From Paracoccaceae bacterium (GTDB taxonomy: Bacteria > Pseudomonadota > Alphaproteobacteria > Rhodobacterales > Rhodobacteraceae), in the NCBI GenBank assembly GCA_021648025.1, contig JAKITO010000002.1, forward strand, positions 124,001-188,000: a DNA stretch of 64,000 bases, read 5' to 3'. Made by a program: the position numbers and the translations under genes. Positions 19,552 through 27,282 of this stretch are shown here, one piece after another (the first letter of the stretch is position 1; each line of letters begins with the position of its first letter). Under the pieces are notes generated by a model. It was not told the DNA's origin and ran no database searches. It saw nothing but the letters and a program-made list of their open reading frames with translations.

Positions 19552-21564
19552 TCACTCGGGCAGGGCAAAAACCTGGCCGGGATAAATCAGGTCCGGGTCA
19601 CGGATATCGCCGCGGTTGGCCTCAAACACCCGTACATACAGCACGCCATCTCCGTATCTTTCACGCGAAATCGCCCAAAGGGTATCGCCCTGCTGCACCG
19701 TCACGGCCCGGACCGGCGGCACAGGACCACCGTCGGCCGTATCACTTGCGGCGACCGAATTGGGGTCTTGCGGCGGGCGCAGCACTTCGGGGGTTTCGCG
19801 TTTGAACGGGGTTTCGATCCGGCTTAGCACAACGCCGGTCTGCCCCAGTTCGTCAAGGCGCAAAGTATAGATGCCGGGGACAATGCCTTTGACTTCACCG
19901 GACCAGCGTCCGGTATCATCCGTCACCAGATCGCCGACCGGTTTGTTGTCAAGATAAACCCGCACCACCGACCGGTCCTGTGCCCGTCCACTTAGCTGGA
20001 TTTCACCAGAGTCGGAATAGCTGATCAGGTCCAGCGCGATCTTGTCCGGTGTCTGAGGTTTGGATGCGCCCGATTGCAGCACTTCGACCCCGTCCGGACC
20101 GGCCCGCAAAATTGTAATCAGTGCCGGCGACCGGGTGGACGGCTGAATGGTCGGCTGACTTGGGGTAAGCGACTGAACCGGCGGTGCCGGGGCAAGTTCT
20201 GCAAGGGCTGTGGTTTCGGTGGTCTGGTCTGGGGCAGGCGATGTTGTGGCCTGCGAGGCATTTGTGTCCGGTTCCCCAGCCAACGCAGCACCCGGCGATG
20301 TGGTTGCAGAGACAACCTTAGTATCGGTGCCGTCAGGTTGGGCTGGCGCTGACGATTGGTCATCCGGCACGGCCTGCGCCGTCGGACTGGAATTGGCCGC
20401 TGCGATCTGTTCGTCTTGCTGGGTAGGTTCGTCTTGCAGCAAAGGTTGGGTAGCTGTCGCAACAGGTGCGACATCAGAGACGGCCGCGTCAGCCGCAACC
20501 GTTTGGTCCGCTGTATCCGTAGCGGCAGGTTCGGATTGCGCCAGTTCGCTCGGGGCTGGATCGGACACCACCGGTTGAAGCTCAGATGGTTCAGGCTTTG
20601 TTGCTTGGGCAACAACGTCAGACCCAGCGTTCGCAACCGGATCATTGTCGGCTGTGCCTTCAGAGGTTTCCTGTGTGACGTCTTGTGTGCCTTCGGCGGT
20701 TGCAGCGGGCTGAACCGGTTCAACCGCCGCCATCTCAACCGGTTGATCACTGGTGGTTGCGGGGTCTGATTGCCCCTTGTCGGACTGGGCCAGAACGGTT
20801 TGCTGGGCCAGAACGGTTTGCTGGGCCAGAACGGTTTGCGACGCAGGATCATCTGGTGCATTTGATTGCGCTGGTTCCACCGGGTCTTCGGCAGGGGCTT
20901 GAATGGTTGGAGCATCGTCGCGGTCCACCGGTTCAACAGCGGCGACTTGCACGTCTTCCACTGGTTGGGATGCAACCACCGGCGCTGGCGCAAGGATGAT
21001 CTGGTCGTCCGACTGGCGGATCTGCCCGTCCAACTCGGCTGTCATGCTCAGAATGCGCGCCGTTTGACTCGGTGCAATACTCAGCAGGCTGACAAATGCG
21101 CCGCTGCGGTCAACGGTTGTTCTGATCTGCTGCTCACCATCCAGAAAGATGGTGATCTGCGCTCCGGCAGGGCCGGTTCCGGCAATAACCGCGTTGCCAT
21201 CCGGGTCCACCCGGACCACGTCAAACCCCGGAGCTGACAGGCTCGGTTCAGACTGGGCTGCCGCCGTGCCGCCCTGGGGCGCATCATTCGTGGCTGGTGG
21301 GGTCGCCTCGCCAGTGGCGTCTGGTTGCGCATCGTTGTCGGCCTTTGGCGTGGCCGCCCGGGTATCTGTGGTATCTGTGGTATCTGTGGTATCTGACTTG
21401 ATATCGTCAGGCATGCTTGTGGTCGTTTGATCCGGACCATCACGCACCGAAGGTCCGATCATTCCGGCGTAATACATCCCGCCGACCGCAACGCCGACCA
21501 CAACAGCCCCGCCCGCGATCCACGTCAAAAGGCCATACCCGCCGCTTGTGGCACCCGTTGCCAT
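19552..21564 (-). CDS. LysM and Ig-like domain cell-envelope protein with long disordered region
   Basis: About 670 residues. An N-terminal helix (LLTWIAGGAVVVGVAVGGMYYAG) anchors it in the inner membrane, facing the periplasm. A first short beta domain (about 125-200) resembles a bacterial Ig-like or carbohydrate-binding fold (AGAQITIFLDGEQQIRTTVD). About 270 residues of Ala/Gln/Pro/Thr-rich linker follow, then a second similar beta domain (SYSDSGEIQLSGRAQDR) and a C-terminal LysM (VQQGDTLWAISRERYGDG) that should bind peptidoglycan. GTG at 21570 is an alternative start. Tandem repeats lie inside the linker. Confidence 0.85.
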   Translation of the reverse strand: MATGATSGGYGLLTWIAGGAVVVGVAVGGMYYAGMIGPSVRDGPDQTTTSMPDDIKSDTTDTTDTTDTRAATPKADNDAQPDATGEATPPATNDAPQGGTAAAQSEPSLSAPGFDVVRVDPDGNAVIAGTGPAGAQITIFLDGEQQIRTTVDRSGAFVSLLSIAPSQTARILSMTAELDGQIRQSDDQIILAPAPVVASQPVEDVQVAAVEPVDRDDAPTIQAPAEDPVEPAQSNAPDDPASQTVLAQQTVLAQQTVLAQSDKGQSDPATTSDQPVEMAAVEPVQPAATAEGTQDVTQETSEGTADNDPVANAGSDVVAQATKPEPSELQPVVSDPAPSELAQSEPAATDTADQTVAADAAVSDVAPVATATQPLLQDEPTQQDEQIAAANSSPTAQAVPDDQSSAPAQPDGTDTKVVSATTSPGAALAGEPDTNASQATTSPAPDQTTETTALAELAPAPPVQSLTPSQPTIQPSTRSPALITILRAGPDGVEVLQSGASKPQTPDKIALDLISYSDSGEIQLSGRAQDRSVVRVYLDNKPVGDLVTDDTGRWSGEVKGIVPGIYTLRLDELGQTGVVLSRIETPFKRETPEVLRPPQDPNSVAASDTADGGPVPPVRAVTVQQGDTLWAISRERYGDGVLYVRVFEANRGDIRDPDLIYPGQVFALPE
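20785..20838. repeat. Three tandem 18-bp repeats in the LysM gene
   Basis: Three perfect copies of CTGGGCCAGAACGGTTTG (20785-20802, 20803-20820, 20821-20838) encode QTVLAQ repeated within the disordered linker. In-frame unit length means copy-number change would alter linker length without breaking the gene. Confidence 0.95.
21361..21396. repeat. Four tandem 9-bp repeats in the LysM gene
   Basis: GGTATCTGT occurs three times in a row, followed by GGTATCTGA. It encodes a Thr/Asp repeat (TDTTDTTDT) just after the membrane anchor. Candidate slippage-prone, in-frame microsatellite. Confidence 0.9.
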
Positions 21565-21928
21565 TGTCACACTTCCCCCGATGAGACCCCATTCAAACAG
21601 GGCCAGCGCGTCCGTCTACTGCGCCATTGGCACAAATTAATCAAGGCCATAGCACCGGCATCACCAGTCAATCCCCGGGTATTTGGGCCAATTGCACCGG
21701 AAATCAGGCCACGCGCCATAAATACCATGCCGGATATGGCGCAAATTCCAACCCACCCGACCAGACATGAAACAATATATCACCCCTAAGCGATTGTTTT
21801 ACACCGCCGATCCAGAAAAATGTAAATTACATTCACATCACCTCTTGCAAAGCCTGTACCAAATCAACATATCGGTAATGTGAAAGGCATTCACATCGAA
21901 CGCCAACCTGAACAGGAGACCCCTGACC
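21565..21928. promoter_or_regulatory. Divergent promoter region between LysM gene and DUF2852 gene
   Basis: 364 bp with no gene seen. Two related elements stand upstream of the plus-strand gene. ATGTAA-A-TTACAT (21820-21832) runs directly into TTCACATC, and TGTGAA-N5-TTCACA (21879-21895) is followed by TC. Both share CATTCACATC. The second resembles, but is one base longer than, a CRP/FNR-type palindrome. GGAG lies about 10 bp before the ATG at 21929. Confidence 0.45.
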
Positions 21929-22357
21929 ATGACCTCGACATCCGACCACTTCCCAGCCGCCGCTCGGGGCTGGTTCTCGCGCGCCGAAGCCTGGCTTGAC
22001 GATAAGGGCAAATGGGCCTGGATCGCTGCCATGGTGCTTGGCTTTGTTTTCTTGTGGCCGGTTGGCCTCGCCCTTTTGTTTTACATGATCTGGAGTAAAC
22101 GCATGTTCAATTCGTCCTGCCGCAGCCGTCGCGCACAAATGAAAATACATTTGCGCGCCGCCACATCACGCACCGGCAACAGCGCCTTTGACGCTTACAA
22201 AAGCGACACGCTGGACCGGCTTGAACGCGAGCAACGTGATTTCGAAGCATTCCTGGCCCGCCTGCGGGACTCCAAGGACAAGGTCGAGTTCGACGCGTTC
22301 ATGAACGACCGCGCCAAGGCCGCATCAGCGCCGACAAACGGCGACGACGCCAGCTGA
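21929..22357 (+). CDS. DUF2852 domain protein
   Basis: 142 residues. After a hydrophilic N-terminus there is one membrane-spanning region (WAWIAAMVLGFVFLWPVGLA) followed by LFYMIWSKRM, typical of the alphaproteobacterial DUF2852 family. The C-terminal half (TRTGNSAFDAYKSDTLDRLE onward) is a charged helix with likely coiled coil. Function unknown; envelope-associated. A strong ribosome binding site (AGGAG) and a strong downstream terminator indicate a single-gene transcript. Confidence 0.8.
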   Translation: MTSTSDHFPAAARGWFSRAEAWLDDKGKWAWIAAMVLGFVFLWPVGLALLFYMIWSKRMFNSSCRSRRAQMKIHLRAATSRTGNSAFDAYKSDTLDRLEREQRDFEAFLARLRDSKDKVEFDAFMNDRAKAASAPTNGDDAS

Positions 22358-22440
22358 TCGGCCGGATGAACCTTAGCCGGATGAGCCTTAAGGGCGCGCC
22401 TCGTCCCCCCCCCAAATCCCCCAAGGCACGCGCCCTTGCG

Positions 22441-22468
22441 GCCCCGGATTGAATTCCGGGGCTTTTTT
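22441..22468 (+). terminator. Intrinsic terminator after the DUF2852 gene
   Basis: GCCCCGGA (22441-22448), six-base loop TTGAAT, TCCGGGGC (22455-22462), then TTTTTT. A second stem further upstream (AAGGGCGCG ... CGCGCCCTT) encloses a C-rich loop. Confidence 0.85.
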
Positions 22469-22490
22469 CATAACCACAAAGGTCAAAGAT

Positions 22491-22943
22491 ATGCCCACGC
22501 CACCTTACCCTGCCCTGCCTGACCCGATACGCCAACCGCAGTTTTATGCGTCTGTTCCCGGCAAGCGGCTGATCGCCTGGTTTGTCGATCTGGTACTGGT
22601 GGTGATTGTGTGTATCGCCGTGCTGCCGCTGACCGGGTTTCTGGGGATATTCTTTTGGCCAACCATGCTGTTGGTGATCGGTTTTGCCTACCGCGTGACA
22701 ACTTTGGCCATGGGTTCGGCCACCTGGGGCATGCGGTTTGCCGGCATCGAATTGCGCGATGCCACGGGCGCGAAGTTTGATCTGTCGCTCGCATTGCTGC
22801 ACACCATCGGCTATTCGATCAGCTTTGCCTTTCCGATCCTACAGGTGATTTCGATCGTGCTGATGCTGACCTCGGCGCGGGGTCAGGGGTTGACGGATGC
22901 ACTGCTTGGAACTGTGGCGATAAATCGTCGGGTAATGGCATAG
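22491..22943 (+). CDS. RDD family membrane protein
   Basis: 150 residues from ATG 22491. The segment GKRLIAWFVDLVLVVIVCIA has the Arg/Asp pair (RLIAWFVD) that names the RDD family. Three to four transmembrane helices follow, with SATWGMRFAGIELRDATG the usual second conserved motif. A longer frame from 22449 would start inside the preceding terminator, so the later ATG is chosen. RDD proteins are inner-membrane proteins, some linked to Na+/H+ exchange; role here unknown. Confidence 0.85.
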   Translation: MPTPPYPALPDPIRQPQFYASVPGKRLIAWFVDLVLVVIVCIAVLPLTGFLGIFFWPTMLLVIGFAYRVTTLAMGSATWGMRFAGIELRDATGAKFDLSLALLHTIGYSISFAFPILQVISIVLMLTSARGQGLTDALLGTVAINRRVMA

Positions 22944-23003
22944 CAACTGTGGCCACAAGCGGTGGAAACCCTTGCGCCGAATTGTGCCAAACCGGGTCTT
23001 CGG

Positions 23004-23870
23004 CTATAAATCCATTTCCAGCCAATAGGGTTGATGATCCGAGGCCGCACAGGTCCGATCAATCCGAACCGTCCTGATTTTGTCGGCCAGATCGGGGCTG
23101 ACAAAACCGAAATCCAGGCGAAGGCCACTTTTGAAGTCGTCCGCTTCGTCGTACCAGGTTATGCTGTCCTGCTCATCATTGCCGCTGCGCGTCCAACTGT
23201 CGATCCAATGATCATTGGTCGCCACACGTCCGTGGTAATAGTCTGATTTCCCAACAATGCGGTCATATTCATCGCAGTTGGGTGTCAGATTGAAATCCCC
23301 CAGTACTATGAAACTTTTCGGCGTCGGAGGCACCGGAATGCCCTGCCAGTGCCTGCCCGTAATGCCGCCGCCTTCGCAGGTTATGGCAAACAGTTTTGGC
23401 ACCAGCCAATCCAGTTGATTATGGCGCGTCTGGCTGCGTAAATAATTCAGGTGCGTCACATAAATTCTGATCGCGCCTCCGGGGGCCGCAATAAATGCCT
23501 CTAGAACGCCGTTTTGCATGTCAAAATTATCGACATTTCCAGTACGCGGCAACAACAACGCGCGTTTCGATGAGATCGGCCAACGCGACAACACCATATT
23601 GCCGAATTCCAGGCGTTTGGACATCGCCCGGCCATTTTCCACCCCGGACCCCAGATCCATATCAATCGGTGATGCGTAGGACCAATAGTATTCCGGCAGC
23701 AACGCGGCGATCCTTGCAGGTTGATCCGCGTCAGGCACGCCTGGCATATTGCGCGTAACCTCTTGCAGTCCAATGATATCAGCCCCTCGAACCGCATCGA
23801 CAATGCGCTCAAGATCAAATGTGGCGTCTTTGCCTTTTGAGTACTGGATATTGTATGTGACAAGTTTCAT
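23004..23870 (-). CDS. Endonuclease/exonuclease/phosphatase family protein
   Basis: 288 residues from ATG 23870 (MKLVTYNIQYSKGKDA). EEP-fold motifs are seen: NIQ near the N-terminus, GLQEVTRNMPG (metal-binding Glu), FIVLGDFNLTPN (Asp/Asn), SWTRSGNDEQDSITW and the C-terminal ASDHQPYWLEM (catalytic Asp-His). The substrate could be DNA, a phosphoinositide-like lipid or another phosphodiester; sequence alone cannot tell. No signal peptide, so cytoplasmic. The upstream frame to 23999 lacks family similarity and is not included. Convergent with the RDD gene. Confidence 0.85.
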   Translation of the reverse strand: MKLVTYNIQYSKGKDATFDLERIVDAVRGADIIGLQEVTRNMPGVPDADQPARIAALLPEYYWSYASPIDMDLGSGVENGRAMSKRLEFGNMVLSRWPISSKRALLLPRTGNVDNFDMQNGVLEAFIAAPGGAIRIYVTHLNYLRSQTRHNQLDWLVPKLFAITCEGGGITGRHWQGIPVPPTPKSFIVLGDFNLTPNCDEYDRIVGKSDYYHGRVATNDHWIDSWTRSGNDEQDSITWYDEADDFKSGLRLDFGFVSPDLADKIRTVRIDRTCAASDHQPYWLEMDL

Positions 23871-24309
23871 TGTAGATTCCAAATGAGTTCCAAATTTCAG
23901 ATTACGTCCCCCAGCAATAATTTTGCAAGGGTGCCAGGGCAATTGCACCACAGCTGAGATTGTCCGGTTGTTTCTGATAACCCTTAGCTGGCTAATCAAC
24001 GCCTGATTTAGCCGTCAGCGGTCGCATTTCAAAAGTAATTTTACCGGGTGCCAAGCATTCGCACTTTGGCCCGGGGCGATGAAACGCGTTAATATTCAGC
24101 CTGAAAAGATATGGTTTATCAACATGCGAATAATCAGCCCTTGGCGCACAGGAAATCGGTTGTTATCATCAGCCAAAGCGCTTCCGGTTAACATTGGATC
24201 ACTTCGCCCGCCGAACGCCCAAATAAACAAAGGCTGCCCCGGCGGACAAAATGATACCCTGTTTCTATGCAAACCGGCAAACGCCGTAACGACAACCACG
24301 GGACGTTTC
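23871..24309. other. Intergenic region upstream of the EEP gene and bpt
   Basis: 439 bp between divergently transcribed genes. No gene, tRNA or obvious terminator is seen; only a weak inverted repeat GGCTAA ... TTAGCC (23990-24013). The bpt frame stays open upstream to 24079 but that stretch does not resemble the family. Base composition is visibly more AT-rich than the flanks, consistent with two promoters. Confidence 0.5.
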
Positions 24310-25125
24310 ATGCGCCACACTCTGCCCATCGCCCCACAGTTCTATGTGACGGCCCCCCAGCCCTGCCCCTATCTGGACGGCAAAATGGAGCGCAAGCTGT
24401 TCACGGCCCTGCAAGGTGATAGTGCGGCAAAACTCAACAATGCCCTGTCCCAGCAAGGATTCCGGCGGTCTCAGAACGTGCTGTATCGCCCGTCCTGCGC
24501 CGATTGCGCCGCATGTCTGTCGGCGCGCATCAAAGTGGCCGATTTTCAGCCGACCAAAAGCCAGAAACGCACGCAGCGCCGGGCCCGCGAGATTATCCGA
24601 AAGTCGTCGTCGCCCTGGGCCACCGAAGATCAGTATGACCTGTTTCGCTCTTATCTTGATGCGCGCCATGCAGATGGCGGCATGGCGGATATGGATGTCT
24701 ATGAATTTTCGGCGATGATCGAAGAAACCCCGGTGCGCAGCCGGGTAATCGAATATTTCGAGCCCAGGAACAACGCGTTGATCGCCGTCAGCCTGACGGA
24801 TGTTCTAAAAGACGGGCTGTCGATGGTGTATTCGTTTTTCACCCCGCATATGGCCGCCAATTCGCTGGGCACCTATATGATCCTTGATCATATCGACATC
24901 GCCCGCGAGGCCAGTTTGCCTTATGTCTACCTTGGCTATTGGGTGCCGGGCAGTGCCAAAATGGGCTATAAGGCCAAGTTTTCAGGGCTTGAGGTTTATT
25001 CCGGCGGGCAATGGTGCCCCATGTCCGACCCGGAATCCTTCCAGCCCGACAATCACCCGCTTTCGACTGACCCGATTGCCGAACAGGTTGCCAATATCCA
25101 GCTTCCGGATGGACGACCGCCCTGA
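24310..25125 (+). CDS. bpt: Leucyl/phenylalanyl-type aspartate/glutamate leucyltransferase of the N-end rule
   Basis: 271 residues, the usual Bpt/ATE length. Transfers Leu from Leu-tRNA to proteins with N-terminal Asp or Glu, marking them for ClpS-ClpAP degradation. The N-terminus [21 protein letters not shown] matches the family. The Cys cluster [13 protein letters not shown] and the C-terminal core [20 protein letters not shown] are diagnostic. Start at 24310 chosen by family N-terminus. It stands alone, 206 bp before prfB. Confidence 0.92.
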   Translation: MRHTLPIAPQFYVTAPQPCPYLDGKMERKLFTALQGDSAAKLNNALSQQGFRRSQNVLYRPSCADCAACLSARIKVADFQPTKSQKRTQRRAREIIRKSSSPWATEDQYDLFRSYLDARHADGGMADMDVYEFSAMIEETPVRSRVIEYFEPRNNALIAVSLTDVLKDGLSMVYSFFTPHMAANSLGTYMILDHIDIAREASLPYVYLGYWVPGSAKMGYKAKFSGLEVYSGGQWCPMSDPESFQPDNHPLSTDPIAEQVANIQLPDGRPP

Positions 25126-25331
25126 TGGCCGGACGCTGTTGCAGGGGCCTTGGATCAGTCGGCTTCGACGCTGGCGGCTGTACCGGGCGTCGCCCTCTGA
25201 AACCGTCACCCCGCGGTTGATTGTCGAGGCATGTCAAACCAGATCGACATATCCGTCAAGGTCTGGCTTGCCGCCCCTGAGGGGCTGGTCTATCACCGCA
25301 AGGTGGATCAACGAACCAGCAGGAACCGCCC

Positions 25332-26456
25332 ATGCGCGCCGAAATCCAGAACATTACCGCCGAGATTGAAAAGTCGCTTGTGCTGTTGGCCCAGCGGATG
25401 ATGCGCGAAACCGCCCCGCACCGGCTTGAGGAGTTCAATGCGCGGGTCGAGGATCCGACCTTGTGGGACAACCCGGAGGCGGCGCAGAAACTGATGCGCA
25501 ACCGCCAGATGCTGGTCGACGCGATGGCGACCTATGACAGTATCGCCCAGGATATGGCCGATTATTGCGAATTGATCGAACTGGGCGAAATGGAGGATGA
25601 TCAGGAGGTCATTACCGAAGCCGAGGACGCCATCAAGGCACTTGGCCAGAAAGCCGCCAAGAAAGAGCTTGAGGCGCTGCTGGACGGCGAGGCCGACGGC
25701 AATGACACGTTTCTTGAGATCAACTCCGGGGCCGGGGGAACCGAAAGCTGTGACTGGGCCAGCATGCTGGCGCGGATGTATGTGCGCTGGGCAGAAAAGA
25801 AGGGTTACAAGGTTGAACTTCAGTCGGAAAGTTCCGGCGAAGAGGCCGGGATCAAATCGGCGACCTATAAGATTTCCGGGCAAAACGCTTACGGTTGGCT
25901 GAAATCCGAAAGCGGGGTGCACCGTTTGGTGCGCATCTCGCCATTTGATTCCGCAGCCAAGCGGCATACTTCGTTTTCGTCCGTCTGGGTCTATCCGGTG
26001 GTCGATGACAATATCGAGATCGAGGTCAATCCAAGCGATATCCGCATCGACACCTATCGGTCTTCCGGGGCCGGCGGGCAGCACGTCAACACCACAGATT
26101 CAGCCGTGCGCATCACCCACCACCCGACTGGCATTGTCGTGACATCCTCGGTGAAATCCCAGCATCAGAACCGCGATATTGCCATGAAAGCCCTGAAATC
26201 ACGGCTGTATCAGCTGGAACTGGACAAGCGTAACGCTGCCATAAACGAGGCACACGAGAACAAAGGCGATGCCGGTTGGGGCAACCAGATACGTTCTTAT
26301 GTCTTGCAGCCGTATCAGATGGTCAAAGACCTGCGGACCAATTTCGAAACCTCTGACACCAAAGGCGTTCTGGATGGCGATCTGGACGGTCTGATGGGGG
26401 CAACCCTGGCGATGGGAGTGTCCGGCAAGGGGCGCGCCGAGGCGCAGGGCAACTGA
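25332..26456 (+). CDS. prfB: Peptide chain release factor 2
   Basis: 374 residues. RF2 recognises UGA and UAA stop codons and releases the peptide. The catalytic GGQ loop is in [14 protein letters not shown], preceded by [23 protein letters not shown] lies about 7 bp before the ATG. No programmed frameshift: the gene is one continuous frame, as in many alphaproteobacteria. Its own stop is TGA, and the frame beyond it stays open for 35 codons with an RTX-like motif. Confidence 0.97.
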   Translation: MRAEIQNITAEIEKSLVLLAQRMMRETAPHRLEEFNARVEDPTLWDNPEAAQKLMRNRQMLVDAMATYDSIAQDMADYCELIELGEMEDDQEVITEAEDAIKALGQKAAKKELEALLDGEADGNDTFLEINSGAGGTESCDWASMLARMYVRWAEKKGYKVELQSESSGEEAGIKSATYKISGQNAYGWLKSESGVHRLVRISPFDSAAKRHTSFSSVWVYPVVDDNIEIEVNPSDIRIDTYRSSGAGGQHVNTTDSAVRITHHPTGIVVTSSVKSQHQNRDIAMKALKSRLYQLELDKRNAAINEAHENKGDAGWGNQIRSYVLQPYQMVKDLRTNFETSDTKGVLDGDLDGLMGATLAMGVSGKGRAEAQGN

Positions 26457-26564
26457 GCACCCGACCCTTTTGCCGCAAATACCCAGGGTTCCGGCAACGA
26501 TATTCTGGTCGGCGGCGCGGCGGATGTGCCGTTCAGAAAATGGCCGATTTTGGCGCGAACCTAA
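26457..26564 (+). other. In-frame open tail after the prfB TGA with RTX-like motif
   Basis: Following the prfB TGA the same frame reads 35 codons to TAA and includes GSGNDILVGGAADV, which fits the Ca2+-binding RTX nonapeptide style (GxGxDxLxGG). No start codon or ribosome binding site is evident. Either a degraded fragment of an RTX protein gene or coincidence; stop read-through is a remote option. Confidence 0.3.
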
Positions 26565-26674
26565 AGGTCAACCTTGCCAGATGAGAGAAACCATCCAGCC
26601 CATCCAGCCCATCCCAAAGCGGCATTTGGGTATTTGCCCAATTGTCGCCCAATTCTTCCGGTAAATCAGCCTAT

Positions 26675-27115
26675 ATGTCCAAGCTCACCAATTTTCTCCG
26701 CCGCAAAGGCCGTCCTTTCTTTTTCTGGCCGGTGATCGGCTCCGCAGTCTTGCTGATGGTCGTATTGCTGTGGCCTGATGATCTGTCCACCACCCGGCAA
26801 GATACCAGCACAACGCGCAAAGCCGCAGAGGCCGATCTGATAGATACAGTTACCCGCATTCGGGATGGGGACACTATCGTCGTCGGCTCAACCCCGATCA
26901 GGATTGCCAATCTCGACTGCGCCGAACGCGGCAGCACGGCTGGCGATCGCGCCACCCGGAAAATTACGAGTCTGGTTTCAGGTGTTCGGTTACGTTGCTT
27001 CCTGGAAGGGCGGCGCAGCTATGATCGCGAGATTGGGGTTTGCAGCCTGCCGGATGGGCGCGACATTGGCGAAATACTGATCGCTGGCGGTTACTGCCAA
27101 CAATGGCCGGGATGA
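26675..27115 (+). CDS. Membrane-anchored SNase-like (thermonuclease family) protein
   Basis: 146 residues: N-terminal helix (FFFWPVIGSAVLLMVVLLWP) acting as anchor or signal, then an SNase-like domain. The nuclease catalytic set is represented: RIRDGDTIVV (Asp), PIRIANLDCAE (Arg, Asp, Glu) and SYDREIGVC (Arg). The C-terminus GYCQQWPG is short compared with full-length homologues. Start ATG 26675 places the helix at the N-terminus. It interrupts the usual prfB-mrcA adjacency of Rhodobacteraceae and is convergent with mrcA. Confidence 0.8.
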   Translation: MSKLTNFLRRKGRPFFFWPVIGSAVLLMVVLLWPDDLSTTRQDTSTTRKAAEADLIDTVTRIRDGDTIVVGSTPIRIANLDCAERGSTAGDRATRKITSLVSGVRLRCFLEGRRSYDREIGVCSLPDGRDIGEILIAGGYCQQWPG

Positions 27116-27282
27116 CCCCCACAAAATATCCGGGCGGCAAGTTCAGTCGGCGGTTGCAAGGCCGCAGCTGTCGCCCAGACCCTCATCGAGACCGTAAAGA
27201 GGTCCATGTTTTCCTGAAAGCATGAGGAGTCGGGGGCGAACTCCAACCGGCTTCGGTGTGTCTTGATGCCGGGCCGTCCACG

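Noticed and set aside
20785..20838. Regular short repeats as a possible CRISPR array
   Set aside because: Units are contiguous with no spacers and are in frame within a coding region.
24079..24309. N-terminal extension of Bpt
   Set aside because: The family begins at [12 protein letters not shown]; the upstream stretch is AT-richer and lacks similarity.
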